The notes: generated by a model from the letters alone, not told the origin. A DNA stretch of 15,724 bases from CAXBES01 sp965367015 (GCA_965367015.1 CBDUGY010000065.1:1-15724), one strand, 5' to 3'. Counted from the stretch's first letter, positions 5,651-12,939 are shown. Made by a program: numbers and translations.

Positions 5651-6289
5651 ATGATAAAAGTAGAACTAAAAGTATGTGGAATGAAACACAACACGGCAGA
5701 AGTCGCCGGGTTGCAGCCCGATTATCTGGGTTTTATCTTTTTTGAAGGGAGTCCGCGTAATTTTAATGGCGTAATACCGAAGCTCCCTGATGGAATAAAA
5801 AAAGTGGGGGTTTTCGTTGATGCACCCTTACTAGAAATTCAAAGAATAGTCGAAAACCACTCATTAGATGTTGTTCAACTACATGGTGAAGAAACTCCGG
5901 AATTCTGTGAACAGTTGCAGCAGAGCTCCAACACGAAAAATTCATCCCTGCGGGCAGTTGAAGTGTGGAAAGTTTTTAGCATTAAAGACAGTTTTGATTT
6001 CTCTGTCCTTACAAATTATGAGCGGTTTGTAGATAAGTATTTGTTCGATACTAAAGGAAAGGAAAAAGGGGGCAATGGTTATGTTTTTGATTGGAATGTT
6101 TTAAAGAAATATCCTTCTAATAAGCCATTTGTTTTAAGTGGTGGTATCGGCCTTGAAGAAATAGAAGCACTCAAGGAAATACTTAAAACCGAGTTGCCAA
6201 TTGCTGCAATCGATGTGAACAGTCGCTTTGAAACTAAACCCGGAATGAAAGACGTGATGAAATTAAAACGATTTATTGAAAAACTCTGA
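5651..6289 (+). CDS. trpF: Phosphoribosylanthranilate isomerase
   Basis: TrpF converts phosphoribosylanthranilate to carboxyphenylaminodeoxyribulose phosphate by an Amadori rearrangement, feeding TrpC. It has 212 residues and a TIM barrel. The general base cysteine is in KVCGMKH (Cys9), and the general acid is probably Asp133 in LFDTKGKEKGGNGYVFDW. Other family motifs are YLGFIFFEGSPRNF, KVGVFVDAP, DVVQLHGEETPEFC, FVLSGGIG and AAIDVNSRFETKPGMKD; the last two bind the substrate phosphate. It is free-standing. Its stop codon precedes the likely trpB start by 10 bp or less, so translation of the two is probably coupled. Confidence 0.95.
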   Translation: MIKVELKVCGMKHNTAEVAGLQPDYLGFIFFEGSPRNFNGVIPKLPDGIKKVGVFVDAPLLEIQRIVENHSLDVVQLHGEETPEFCEQLQQSSNTKNSSLRAVEVWKVFSIKDSFDFSVLTNYERFVDKYLFDTKGKEKGGNGYVFDWNVLKKYPSNKPFVLSGGIGLEEIEALKEILKTELPIAAIDVNSRFETKPGMKDVMKLKRFIEKL

Positions 6290-6299
6290 AAATATGCAT

Positions 6300-7481
6300 A
6301 TGAACTATAACGCGAACGAAAAAGGATATTACGGGGAGTTTGGAGGGGCTTATATCCCGGAAATGCTTTACCCGAATGTGGAAGAGCTAAGGCTGCAATA
6401 CATCACTGTCATGCACGAATCATCTTTTCAGAAAGAGTTCAGGCAATTGTTAAAGGAATATGTTGGTCGTCCTACCCCACTCTATTTTGCTAAACGGTTG
6501 TCGCAGAAGTACAACACAAAAATCTACTTAAAGCGCGAAGATCTGTGTCATACGGGCGCTCACAAAGTAAATAATACAATCGGGCAAATATTAATGGCGA
6601 AGCGCCTCAATAAAACACGGATTATCGCAGAAACCGGTGCGGGACAGCATGGAGTTGCTACGGCAACAGTTTGTGCATTAATGGGTTTAGAATGTATTGT
6701 TTATATGGGTGAAATCGATATTGAAAGACAGGCACCCAACGTAGCGCGAATGAAGATGCTTGGAGCTACAGTAATACCGGCGACCAGTGGCAGCAAAACT
6801 CTGAAAGATGCCACGAATGAAGCAATTAGGGATTGGATAAATAACCCTATAGACACGCATTATATCATCGGAAGTGTTGTGGGACCACATCCCTATCCCG
6901 ACATGGTAGCGAGATTTCAAAGCGTAATTTCGGAAGAAATTAAACAGCAGCTTAGTGAAAAAGAAGGGCGCGAAAACCCGGATTATGTTGTGGCTTGTGT
7001 GGGTGGAGGCAGTAATGCAGCCGGAGCTTATTATCATTTTTTGGATAATCCGAAAGTTGGTTTAATTGCCGTTGAAGCGGCGGGCAAAGGAATTCATAGC
7101 GGTGAAAGTGCAGCAACATCGGCATTGGGAAAAGTTGGGATTATTCACGGAAGCAAAACACTTTTGATGCAAACCCCCGATGGACAAATAACCGAACCGT
7201 ATTCAATTTCGGCAGGGCTGGATTATCCCGGGGTAGGCCCTATGCACGCAAATTTGTATACCAGCGGGCGGGGTGAGTTTATCTCAATAACCGATGATGA
7301 GGCCATGCACGCCGGACTTGAATTAAGCGAATTGGAAGGAATAATTCCTGCCATCGAAACCAGCCATGCGCTTGCCATTTTTAAAGATCGGAAGTTTAAG
7401 AAGGAGGACATCGTTGTGATAAATCTGAGCGGTAGAGGTGACAAGGATTTAAATACATATATAAACTATTTTAAATTATAA
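6300..7481 (+). CDS. trpB: Tryptophan synthase beta subunit
   Basis: TrpB is the PLP enzyme that condenses indole, channelled from TrpA, with serine to give tryptophan. From ATG 6300 it has 393 residues. The PLP lysine is Lys89 in HTGAHKVNNTIGQ; the catalytic glutamate is Glu111 in AETGAGQHGVATAT; the PLP-phosphate loop is CVGGGSNAAGAYY; and SGRGDKDL near the C-terminus contacts the PLP ring. The open frame reaches back to an ATG at 6276, which overlaps trpF by 14 bp. ATG 6294 and ATG 6300 also lie in frame. I prefer 6300 because homology to other TrpB proteins starts at MNYNANEKGYYGEFGG, with 6294 a near-equal alternative. Confidence 0.95.
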   Translation: MNYNANEKGYYGEFGGAYIPEMLYPNVEELRLQYITVMHESSFQKEFRQLLKEYVGRPTPLYFAKRLSQKYNTKIYLKREDLCHTGAHKVNNTIGQILMAKRLNKTRIIAETGAGQHGVATATVCALMGLECIVYMGEIDIERQAPNVARMKMLGATVIPATSGSKTLKDATNEAIRDWINNPIDTHYIIGSVVGPHPYPDMVARFQSVISEEIKQQLSEKEGRENPDYVVACVGGGSNAAGAYYHFLDNPKVGLIAVEAAGKGIHSGESAATSALGKVGIIHGSKTLLMQTPDGQITEPYSISAGLDYPGVGPMHANLYTSGRGEFISITDDEAMHAGLELSELEGIIPAIETSHALAIFKDRKFKKEDIVVINLSGRGDKDLNTYINYFKL

Positions 7482-7550
7482 GATAAGCTTACCGCATTCT
7501 GATTTAAAAAAATACACGCTTTAAACTCAATTCCTGTACAAGAAAGGGGG

Positions 7551-7576
7551 CTTTTGGCTCGGCAAACGACCAAAAG
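7551..7576 (+). other. Hairpin in the trpB-trpA spacer
   Basis: CTTTTGG (7551-7557) and CCAAAAG (7570-7576) form a perfect 7-bp stem around a 12-base loop, 22 bases before trpA. No T-run follows, so it is not a terminator. It may set the ratio of TrpA to TrpB by affecting mRNA cleavage or trpA initiation. This function is a guess from position. The rest of the 116-bp gap shows nothing recognisable. Confidence 0.4.
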
Positions 7577-7597
7577 GTAAAACTCAAAAAAGTTAAA

Positions 7598-8359
7598 ATG
7601 AATAGAATTAAAAAGAAACTCGAAGGGAACAAAAAACTCCTATCCATTTATTTTACTGCCGGATATCCTGATCTGGAAGACACGGTTCCCATTCTTGAAT
7701 CGTTAGAGGCAAACGGAGTTGATATGGTCGAAATCGGATTACCATTTAGCGATCCTCTTGCCGATGGACCTACCATTCAAGCCAGTTCTACGCAGGCATT
7801 AAAGAATGGGATGACCACCGAAATACTTTTCGATCAGTTGAAAAATATAAGGCAAAATATCACTATTCCCCTGGTGCTCATGGGATATTTCAATCCGGTG
7901 CTACAATATGGTGTGGAAGCCTTTTGCAAGAAGTGTCATGAAATTGGTATCGATGGATGTATCCTACCCGATCTTCCTCTTGCCGAATACTCCGAACACT
8001 ATCAACACATCTTCGAAAAGTATGGTTTGATCAATATATTCCTCATTACACCTCAGACTTCGGAAGAAAGAATAAAACAAATTGATAGCGCCTCAAAAGG
8101 TTTTATCTATATGGTTAGCAGCGCAAGTACGACAGGGTCGTTTACCGGATTTGGCGACGATCAAACAAATTATTTTAAAAGAATTTCCGCAATGCAGCTA
8201 AAGAATCCACAAGTTGTTGGTTTTGGAATTCACAATGCCGAAACATTCACCGCGGCTACAGAAAATGCAAAAGGTGCAATCATTGGAAGCGCATTTATAA
8301 AAATGCTCACACAGCATGGAATTGGAGGTATTCCTGCATTTATTAAGTCAATTCGATAA
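7598..8359 (+). CDS. trpA: Tryptophan synthase alpha subunit
   Basis: TrpA cleaves indole-3-glycerol phosphate to indole and glyceraldehyde 3-phosphate and passes indole to TrpB through the intersubunit tunnel. It has 253 residues and a TIM barrel. The catalytic residues are visible: Glu45 in MVEIGLPFSDPLADGPTIQ and Asp56 in the same motif, matching Glu49 and Asp60 of the E. coli enzyme. Other conserved segments are YFTAGYPDLEDT, IPLVLMGYFNPVLQYG, GCILPDLPLAEYSEH, GFIYMVSSASTTG (phosphate and loop 6 region) and VVGFGIHNAE. It is the last trp gene. I find no convincing terminator after it, only weak stems such as CTCAATTTTGAG without a T-run, so the operon transcript may run into the THX gene. 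Confidence 0.96.
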   Translation: MNRIKKKLEGNKKLLSIYFTAGYPDLEDTVPILESLEANGVDMVEIGLPFSDPLADGPTIQASSTQALKNGMTTEILFDQLKNIRQNITIPLVLMGYFNPVLQYGVEAFCKKCHEIGIDGCILPDLPLAEYSEHYQHIFEKYGLINIFLITPQTSEERIKQIDSASKGFIYMVSSASTTGSFTGFGDDQTNYFKRISAMQLKNPQVVGFGIHNAETFTAATENAKGAIIGSAFIKMLTQHGIGGIPAFIKSIR

Positions 8360-8451
8360 CTGAGCTACCTCAATTTTGAGCGCGTTTATTACATATTCTG
8401 CTTTGTAATCTGTATCTTGGAGTAATTACAAAATGTAAAAAATACGAAGCG

Positions 8452-8577
8452 ATGGGAAAAGGAGATAAAAAGACGAAAAGAGGAAAGATAATTTTGGGAA
8501 CTTATGGAAAACTGCGCCCGAAAAAAGGAAAGTTTAAAATAAGTCCGAAAAAAAACAAAGACGCATTGTCTAAATAA
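8452..8577 (+). CDS. 30S ribosomal protein THX
   Basis: A 41-residue, lysine- and arginine-rich protein beginning MGKGDKKTKRGKIILGTYGK and ending in SPKKNKDALSK. The opening MGKGDKKTKRGKI and the glycine-containing GTYGKLRPKK core are characteristic of the small THX protein of the 30S subunit as annotated in Bacteroidota. THX was first known from Thermus, where it sits in a pocket at the head of the small subunit and stabilises 16S rRNA. The reading frame is short but strongly basic, starts with ATG and is closed by a good terminator 27 bases after the stop. It lies 92 bp after trpA. I could not find a clear TAnnTTTG promoter in that gap. Confidence 0.87.
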   Translation: MGKGDKKTKRGKIILGTYGKLRPKKGKFKISPKKNKDALSK

Positions 8578-8603
8578 TATTTTCGGAAATCAATAAAATC
8601 AGG

Positions 8604-8638
8604 AAGTTAGTTTGCAGTTGTGAACTAACTTTTTTTTT
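8604..8638 (+). terminator. Intrinsic terminator after the THX gene
   Basis: AAGTTAGTT (8604-8612) and AACTAACTT (8623-8631) form a perfect 9-bp stem with a 10-base loop, followed by a T-run through 8638. It ends transcription of THX and any read-through from trp. The T-run overlaps the last codons of the convergent gene on the minus strand, whose stop is at 8637-8639. It has no good T-run in the minus direction and so mainly serves the plus strand. Confidence 0.85.
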
Positions 8639-9296
8639 AAAAGTAAGGTTGGTACTGCTCAATTCTGAAATCGGTGGTCGTATAACTAGCGTTTAAAGCT
8701 TTCCGGGTTTTGTATTCTGAAATACTGCCGATAGCGCGATTTGCAGCTCCTGAGGGTGCCGTTAATGAAATTGTTTGTACTGTGCGTGTACTATGCGGCA
8801 ATTTAAAACTATGAATTCTAGGCACTTCCGACGAAATAGTTTTAAGAGAAATATCATATTCCTTTAAATGCTTCCGAAAGAAATATTCCGGACCATTTTT
8901 ACTGTTACCGCCGGTGAACAACAAAGTATCAATCTTTGGATGTTGTTGAAGCACAGCGATTAGATTCCGAAGTTTTATTTCCTGCATTCCAAGATCTGAA
9001 GCATCTACTTTCTCACGTTTCGCGGAAGCCACAATATCACAAATACCAATTCCCCTGCTCTTTAAAAAGTTTTTTCTCTCTGCGATTGCTTCAGCAGTAG
9101 TTTCATATTGTAACTTCAAATTAAAAATCCTGTCGAGAATAGGCCATAACAATCCGTCTCTACTTCCGTAGCAAAAATCTACATCTCCTTCACGTAAATC
9201 CCCGGTTGTAAATCGAGGCGGAGGCAGGGTACCCACGATGAGTTTTGTGGTATGTGCTGGTATAAATGGTTCGTATGGATGCGTATGATGAAACAC
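8637..9296 (-). CDS. Uracil-DNA glycosylase superfamily protein
   Basis: A 219-residue protein with the marks of the uracil-DNA glycosylase fold. The N-terminal motif KLIVGTLPPPRF (about 19-29) corresponds to the water-activating loop motif; FCYGSRDGLLWPILDRIF (41-58) resembles the YGNPRN-FW segment of family 6 (hypoxanthine-type) and MUG-like enzymes; GIGICDIVASAKR and the C-terminal SLTAPSGAANRAIG (minor-groove intercalation loop) follow in the expected order. Such enzymes remove deaminated bases to start base excision repair. The usual catalytic Asp or Asn of the first motif is not evident, so substrate and even activity are uncertain. The start is GTG, sharing its G with the TAG stop of yaaA (sequence TAGTG); no better start is available, and homology seems to begin here. 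Confidence 0.8.
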   Translation of the reverse strand: MFHHTHPYEPFIPAHTTKLIVGTLPPPRFTTGDLREGDVDFCYGSRDGLLWPILDRIFNLKLQYETTAEAIAERKNFLKSRGIGICDIVASAKREKVDASDLGMQEIKLRNLIAVLQQHPKIDTLLFTGGNSKNGPEYFFRKHLKEYDISLKTISSEVPRIHSFKLPHSTRTVQTISLTAPSGAANRAIGSISEYKTRKALNASYTTTDFRIEQYQPYF

Positions 9297-10057
9297 TAAC
9301 GTATAAAGACCGGTTCGTTTTCGTGTTCGGTATATTTCTCGCTATACCCATAGCCGTCGTAGTCAAAACCCTTAATCCCCCGGAGGGTCTTGGTATTGTT
9401 GTCTATCACATATCTCGCCATGCTTCCGCGTGCCTTCTTCGCGAAAAAGGAGATCAATTTAAGTTCACCATTTTTAAAGTCCTTGAAAACGGGTGAAATA
9501 ACCGGTACTTTCAGTTTTTTAGGATCAATCACATTAAAATATTCGTTGCTGGCAAGGTTTAAAAAGAGTTCGCCATCTTCCAAATCATTATTTAAAGTTT
9601 CGGTTATTTTATCACCCCAGAATTCGTAAAGATTCTTTTTCCGACCTACTTTCAAACTAGTTCCCATTTCGAGTCTATAGGGTTGCATTAAATCCAGCGG
9701 CCTTAACACACCGTAGAGCCCTGAAAGGATTCGCACTGTATCCTGAAGCAAATCTATTTTGCCTGCCGGAATAGTGTAAGCATCTAATCCTATGTAAACA
9801 TCCCCCGCAAAAGCGTAAACTGCCGGTCGAGCGTTCTTTTTCGTGAAAGGCGTAGAAAACTCCTTATAACGATGGTAGTTTAAATCGGCTAAAGCATCGC
9901 TAATATCCATTAGTTCCCGAATCGCTTTTTTCGATTTCCGCTCTAATTTAGCGTTCAGTGTTTCACTTTGCTCGAGAAATAAGGGTTGTGTGGCTCTGCT
10001 AGTGGGCAATTTAGTTTTATAATCCAGCGTTTTTGCTGGAGAAAGAACGATTTTCAT
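9296..10057 (-). CDS. yaaA: Peroxide stress protein YaaA (UPF0246)
   Basis: From the chosen ATG the protein has 253 residues, the usual YaaA length. It opens with MKIVLSPAKTLDY, the hallmark of the family, and carries RELMDISDALADLNYHRY, AGDVYIGLDAYT, ILSGLYGVLRPLDLMQPYRLEMGT, NLASNEYFNVID and FFAKKARGSMARYVIDN. In E. coli YaaA belongs to the OxyR response and limits free iron and oxidative DNA damage during peroxide stress; the family binds DNA. A longer frame to an ATG at 10099 exists, but its 14 extra residues lack family similarity and overlap rluD. The stop overlaps the next gene's GTG start by one base, which implies translational coupling to the glycosylase-like protein. Confidence 0.92.
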   Translation of the reverse strand: MKIVLSPAKTLDYKTKLPTSRATQPLFLEQSETLNAKLERKSKKAIRELMDISDALADLNYHRYKEFSTPFTKKNARPAVYAFAGDVYIGLDAYTIPAGKIDLLQDTVRILSGLYGVLRPLDLMQPYRLEMGTSLKVGRKKNLYEFWGDKITETLNNDLEDGELFLNLASNEYFNVIDPKKLKVPVISPVFKDFKNGELKLISFFAKKARGSMARYVIDNNTKTLRGIKGFDYDGYGYSEKYTEHENEPVFIR

Positions 10058-10074
10058 AGTTTTTAGCTTTTCTT

Positions 10075-10082
10075 CAAAAATA
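10075..10082 (-). promoter_or_regulatory. Possible -7 element for yaaA
   Basis: On the minus strand TATTTTTG fits the TAnnTTTG consensus, ending 17 bases before the yaaA ATG. A TTG at 10099-10097, inside the end of rluD, lies 14 bp upstream, closer than the usual spacing. This would let yaaA and its partner be expressed apart from rluD. Confidence 0.35.
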
Positions 10083-10091
10083 AGAAGAATT

Positions 10092-11141
10092 TTATTCAAT
10101 CACATGCTTCGAATAATTACGCCAGCGATCTAAACACTGTTCAATATCATCGGGGATGGCTGCTTCAAAACGCATCATTTTTTTAGTTACCGGATGAATG
10201 AAACCCAACGTTCGGGCGTGCAAGGCTTGTCTCGGTAAAACTTTAAAACAATTTTCTACAAACTGTTTGTATTTTGTAAAAGTTGTCCCTTTCAGAATTT
10301 TATCACCTCCATAACGCTCGTCGTTAAAAAGTGTATGCCCAATATGTTTTAAATGCACTCTAATTTGATGTGTTCTTCCTGTTTCTAGTCGGCAAGAGAC
10401 AAGAGTCACATAACCTAAACGTTCCAGAACTTTGAAATGCGTAACCGCCGGTTTTCCTTTCTCTTCTGCTTCCTCACCTTCAAAAACCGTATTCTGTAAG
10501 CGGTTTTTTGGATGCCTACCAATATTACCTGCGATAGTACCTTCGTCTTCTTCAATATTACCCCATGCCAAAGCAATATATTCTCGCTCAGTGGTTTTAT
10601 TAAAAAACTGTTTTGACAGATGTGTCATTGCTTGTTCGGTTTTAGCTATCACCAACAAGCCGCTTGTGTCTTTATCAATTCTATGAACCAAGCCCGGGCG
10701 TTCACTGGAATTATTCGGAAGATTTTCGAAGTGAAAAGTAAGGGCGTTTATTAAAGTACCGCTATAATTTCCGTGTCCGGGATGTACCACCATGCCAGCA
10801 GCTTTATTCACCACTAAAAGAGTTTCATCTTCATAAACCACATCAATGGGAATATCTTCGGGAACCAGGAGATACTCGTAGGGAGGATGTTCAAAGAGTA
10901 CAGTTACTACGTCGAGAGGTTTTACTTTATAGCTGGATTTTACAGCAACATCATTTACATAAATGTTACCATCTTTAGCAGATTTTTGAATTTTGTTACG
11001 CGTCGCATTTTCTACTTTATTCATCAAAAACTTATCGACACGTAAGGGTTGCTGACCCTTATCGGCTGTAAAACGATGATGTTCGTAGAGATCATCATTT
11101 CCGGTTTCTTCGGCTGGTCCTTCTAGTTTATTCTCCTCCAT
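10092..11141 (-). CDS. 23S rRNA pseudouridine synthase, RluA/RluD family
   Basis: From the chosen start the protein has 349 residues. An N-terminal S4 RNA-binding domain (about 33-82: LRVDKFLMNKVENATRNKIQ, GNIYVNDVAVKSSYKVKPLD) precedes the catalytic domain. The catalytic aspartate is Asp156 in PGLVHRIDKDTSGLLVIAKT. Other family motifs are LLVVNKAAGMVVHPGHGNYSGTL, LETGRTHQIRVHLKHIGHTL and LPRQALHARTLGFIHP. RluD modifies uridines in helix 69 of 23S rRNA in E. coli; similarity suggests the same role, but RluA-family specificities are hard to separate by eye, so I give no symbol. The frame extends upstream to 11186, but MEENKLEGPAEE at 11141 fits homologues better. That start overlaps the PASTA gene's end by 14 bp, suggesting coupled translation. 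Confidence 0.93.
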   Translation of the reverse strand: MEENKLEGPAEETGNDDLYEHHRFTADKGQQPLRVDKFLMNKVENATRNKIQKSAKDGNIYVNDVAVKSSYKVKPLDVVTVLFEHPPYEYLLVPEDIPIDVVYEDETLLVVNKAAGMVVHPGHGNYSGTLINALTFHFENLPNNSSERPGLVHRIDKDTSGLLVIAKTEQAMTHLSKQFFNKTTEREYIALAWGNIEEDEGTIAGNIGRHPKNRLQNTVFEGEEAEEKGKPAVTHFKVLERLGYVTLVSCRLETGRTHQIRVHLKHIGHTLFNDERYGGDKILKGTTFTKYKQFVENCFKVLPRQALHARTLGFIHPVTKKMMRFEAAIPDDIEQCLDRWRNYSKHVIE

Positions 11142-11745
11142 CACCTTCTGTTTCATCTGAAGCTTCGGGAGAATCATCATTATCATTTACAACTCTATTA
11201 AGCGAACCATCACCTACAATAAGATCAATTACTGAGGTTTTTGGTATTTCAGTTCCGGGAACTAATTTCTCGCCATTATAACGCATTTCCAATACATGAT
11301 CACTAATATGAGGGCGTGTACTTACCTTCCCGATTTTAAAACCCATTGCCAATAAGGTAGGTTCTGCCTGGCGGCCGGTTTTTCCTACTACGGCAGGGAC
11401 AGCAATTTTTCTGTAACCCGACGGATTTAAAGTTAGATATATCTTTCTGTTTTCTTTGACGAATTTTCCTGCCTTGGGAATCTGTTCAATAACTGAATAC
11501 TTGGGATATTCAGGGTTATAGTTTGCCGAATCCAATATTTCGTAACGTAAGTCTAATTCGTCTAAACGATCCTCAACCTTATCTAATGAGAGCTTTGCTA
11601 ACTCCGGAACCTCAATTTTTTGATTGTGGTTTGTGGTGCTTCTCAACCACCATAATACAAGAAACATTAGTATGATAAGAGCTAAAATAGCGAGTAAGAG
11701 CTGCTTCAAAAACGCCTTGGTAAAGAGATATTTAAAAAATGTCAT
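11128..11745 (-). CDS. Membrane-anchored PASTA domain protein
   Basis: From ATG 11745 the protein has 205 residues: a short cytoplasmic N-terminus (MTFFKYLFTKAFLKQ), one transmembrane helix (about 14-34, ending LVLWWLR), then two clear PASTA repeats. The first runs IEVPELAKLSLDKVEDRLDELDLRYEI...VIEQIPKAGKFVKENRKIYLTLN; the second IAVPAVVGKTGRQAEPTLLAMGFKIGKV with GEKLVPGTEIPKTSVIDLIVGDG. The C-terminal tail is acidic and probably disordered. PASTA domains bind muropeptides or beta-lactams and occur on penicillin-binding proteins and Ser/Thr kinases; this protein has neither catalytic part. It should face the periplasm. It is divergent from ddl across a 97-bp region and overlaps rluD by 14 bp. 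The longer frame to 11766 adds seven residues ahead of a more typical start. Confidence 0.9.
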   Translation of the reverse strand: MTFFKYLFTKAFLKQLLLAILALIILMFLVLWWLRSTTNHNQKIEVPELAKLSLDKVEDRLDELDLRYEILDSANYNPEYPKYSVIEQIPKAGKFVKENRKIYLTLNPSGYRKIAVPAVVGKTGRQAEPTLLAMGFKIGKVSTRPHISDHVLEMRYNGEKLVPGTEIPKTSVIDLIVGDGSLNRVVNDNDDSPEASDETEGDGGE

Positions 11746-11763
11746 ACGTTGAGAGTTAATACG

Positions 11764-11771
11764 CAAAAATA
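11764..11771 (-). promoter_or_regulatory. Possible -7 element for the PASTA-rluD unit
   Basis: On the minus strand TATTTTTG fits TAnnTTTG and lies 18 bases upstream of the PASTA gene's ATG (11745). No TTG is seen at the usual -33 distance, so support rests on the -7 match and the position in a divergent intergenic region. Confidence 0.4.
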
Positions 11772-11808
11772 TAAAACCTAAAGTTAGTATCTTTCTATTG
11801 AATAGTGA

Positions 11809-11816
11809 TATTTTTG
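11809..11816 (+). promoter_or_regulatory. Possible -7 element for ddl
   Basis: TATTTTTG fits TAnnTTTG and lies 26 bases before the ddl start codon. It is the plus-strand counterpart of the element at 11764-11771, so the two genes would fire divergently from about 40 bp apart. The -33 region lacks a clear TTG. Confidence 0.42.
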
Positions 11817-11842
11817 TTAAACGGTGTAATTAACTTTTTGTT

Positions 11843-12832
11843 ATGGCTAAAAAGCATATTGCTGTTGTTATGGGTGGCTATTCCAGTGAATTTGAAATTT
11901 CACTAAAGAGTGGCGGAGTTGTTTGCGATTCTTTGGATAAAGAAAAATACAACATCTACCCGGTGCATATTTTGAAGGAAGGTTGGCACTACGTTTCAGA
12001 GAATGACACGAAGTATCCTATAAATAAATCGGATTTTAGTTTTAGTACCGGCGATTCTACAGTGATCCCAGACGTTATTTATAACACTATTCACGGGACT
12101 CCGGGTGAAGACGGATATTTTCAGGCGTACTTGGAGCTCATAGGAATTCCTCAAACTAGCACAGGTTTTTATCAGGCAGCACTAAGTTTCAATAAAAGAG
12201 ATTGTCTTTCAGTATTGAAAAATTTTGGCGTAAAATGCGCTAACTCTTACTATCTGAATAAAGGATCTGAAATCCTTTCCGAAGAAATTATAAAAACCGT
12301 AGGTCTGCCATGCTTTGTAAAACCAAACAGAGCAGGTTCAAGTTTTGGTATAAGTAAAGTTAATACTATCACAGAATTTATGCCGGCCATAGAAAAGGCA
12401 TTTAAGGAGGATACTGAGATTATTATAGAAACGGCACTTGTGGGCGTTGAACTCTCGGTGGGAGTATATAAGAATAATGAGGAAATAATTGCTTTCTCCC
12501 CTACTGAAATAATTTCTGAAAATGAATTTTTCGATTACGAAGCAAAGTACCTGGGCAAGTCACAAGAGATCACTCCCGCAAGAATTTCTGATGAAGAAAT
12601 ACAAAGGGCTCAGGCTGAAGCCATTAAAATTTATAAGCTCTTGAATATGGACGGAGTTACCAGAAGCGAATTTATAATGCAGGAAGGAGTACCGTATTTT
12701 CTAGAAACAAATACGACTCCAGGACTTTCAAAAGAGAGTATCATTCCTAAACAAGCACGCCATGCAGGCATGACTCTCGCAGAATTTTTTGATATATTGA
12801 TAACGAATGCACTAAATAAAATGAACCGATAA
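11843..12832 (+). CDS. ddl: D-alanine--D-alanine ligase
   Basis: Ddl joins two D-alanines with ATP to make the terminal dipeptide of the peptidoglycan precursor; it is cytoplasmic. It has 329 residues and an ATP-grasp fold. The N-terminal motif VVMGGYSSEFEISLKSG includes Glu16, which orients the first D-Ala. IHGTPGEDGYFQAYLELIGIPQTSTG is the conserved second motif. KPNRAGSSFGISKV binds ATP phosphates, FDYEAKYLGKSQEITPA is the omega-loop with the tyrosine typical of D-Ala-D-Ala (not D-Ala-D-Lac) enzymes, and FLETNTTPGLSKESIIPKQARHAG carries the Mg-binding Glu and Asn. It opposes the PASTA gene, another cell-wall protein. It precedes coaD by 107 bp, possibly as a separate transcript. Confidence 0.96.
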   Translation: MAKKHIAVVMGGYSSEFEISLKSGGVVCDSLDKEKYNIYPVHILKEGWHYVSENDTKYPINKSDFSFSTGDSTVIPDVIYNTIHGTPGEDGYFQAYLELIGIPQTSTGFYQAALSFNKRDCLSVLKNFGVKCANSYYLNKGSEILSEEIIKTVGLPCFVKPNRAGSSFGISKVNTITEFMPAIEKAFKEDTEIIIETALVGVELSVGVYKNNEEIIAFSPTEIISENEFFDYEAKYLGKSQEITPARISDEEIQRAQAEAIKIYKLLNMDGVTRSEFIMQEGVPYFLETNTTPGLSKESIIPKQARHAGMTLAEFFDILITNALNKMNR

Positions 12833-12894
12833 GAAATTCGGCATTATATTTTTAAGGGTATATTAAAATAAGTCTGTAATTTAGTACCTCAATC

Positions 12895-12907
12895 AATGCC
12901 AGGCATT
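12895..12907. other. 13-bp palindrome upstream of coaD
   Basis: AATGCC-A-GGCATT is a perfect odd-length palindrome ending 32 bases before the coaD ATG. With a one-base centre it would fold poorly as RNA, so if functional it is more likely a protein-binding site. A weak -7-like TAATTTAG lies just upstream at about 12877-12884. The rest of the ddl-coaD gap shows nothing recognisable. Confidence 0.3.
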
Positions 12908-12939
12908 CACTATAATCTAGCAACAATAAATTATACAAT

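Noticed and set aside
6276..6299. Upstream ATG (6276) as the trpB start
   Set aside because: It overlaps trpF by 14 bp and adds residues absent from the usual TrpB N-terminus, whereas ATG 6294 and ATG 6300 lie just after the trpF stop.
6687..7037. 116-codon open frame on the minus strand inside trpB
   Set aside because: Entirely antisense to conserved TrpB motifs, with no start signal or recognisable protein features.
8360..8384. CTCAATTTTGAG and TGAG/CTCA stems after trpA as a terminator
   Set aside because: The stems are only 4-5 bp and no T-run follows.
8413..8420. TATCTTGG as a -7 promoter for THX
   Set aside because: One mismatch at a key position of TAnnTTTG and no TTG at a suitable distance upstream.
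9266..9629. Plus-strand open frames of 76 and 79 codons overlapping yaaA and its neighbour
   Set aside because: Both are antisense to well-supported genes, mutually overlapping in different frames, and show no family similarity.
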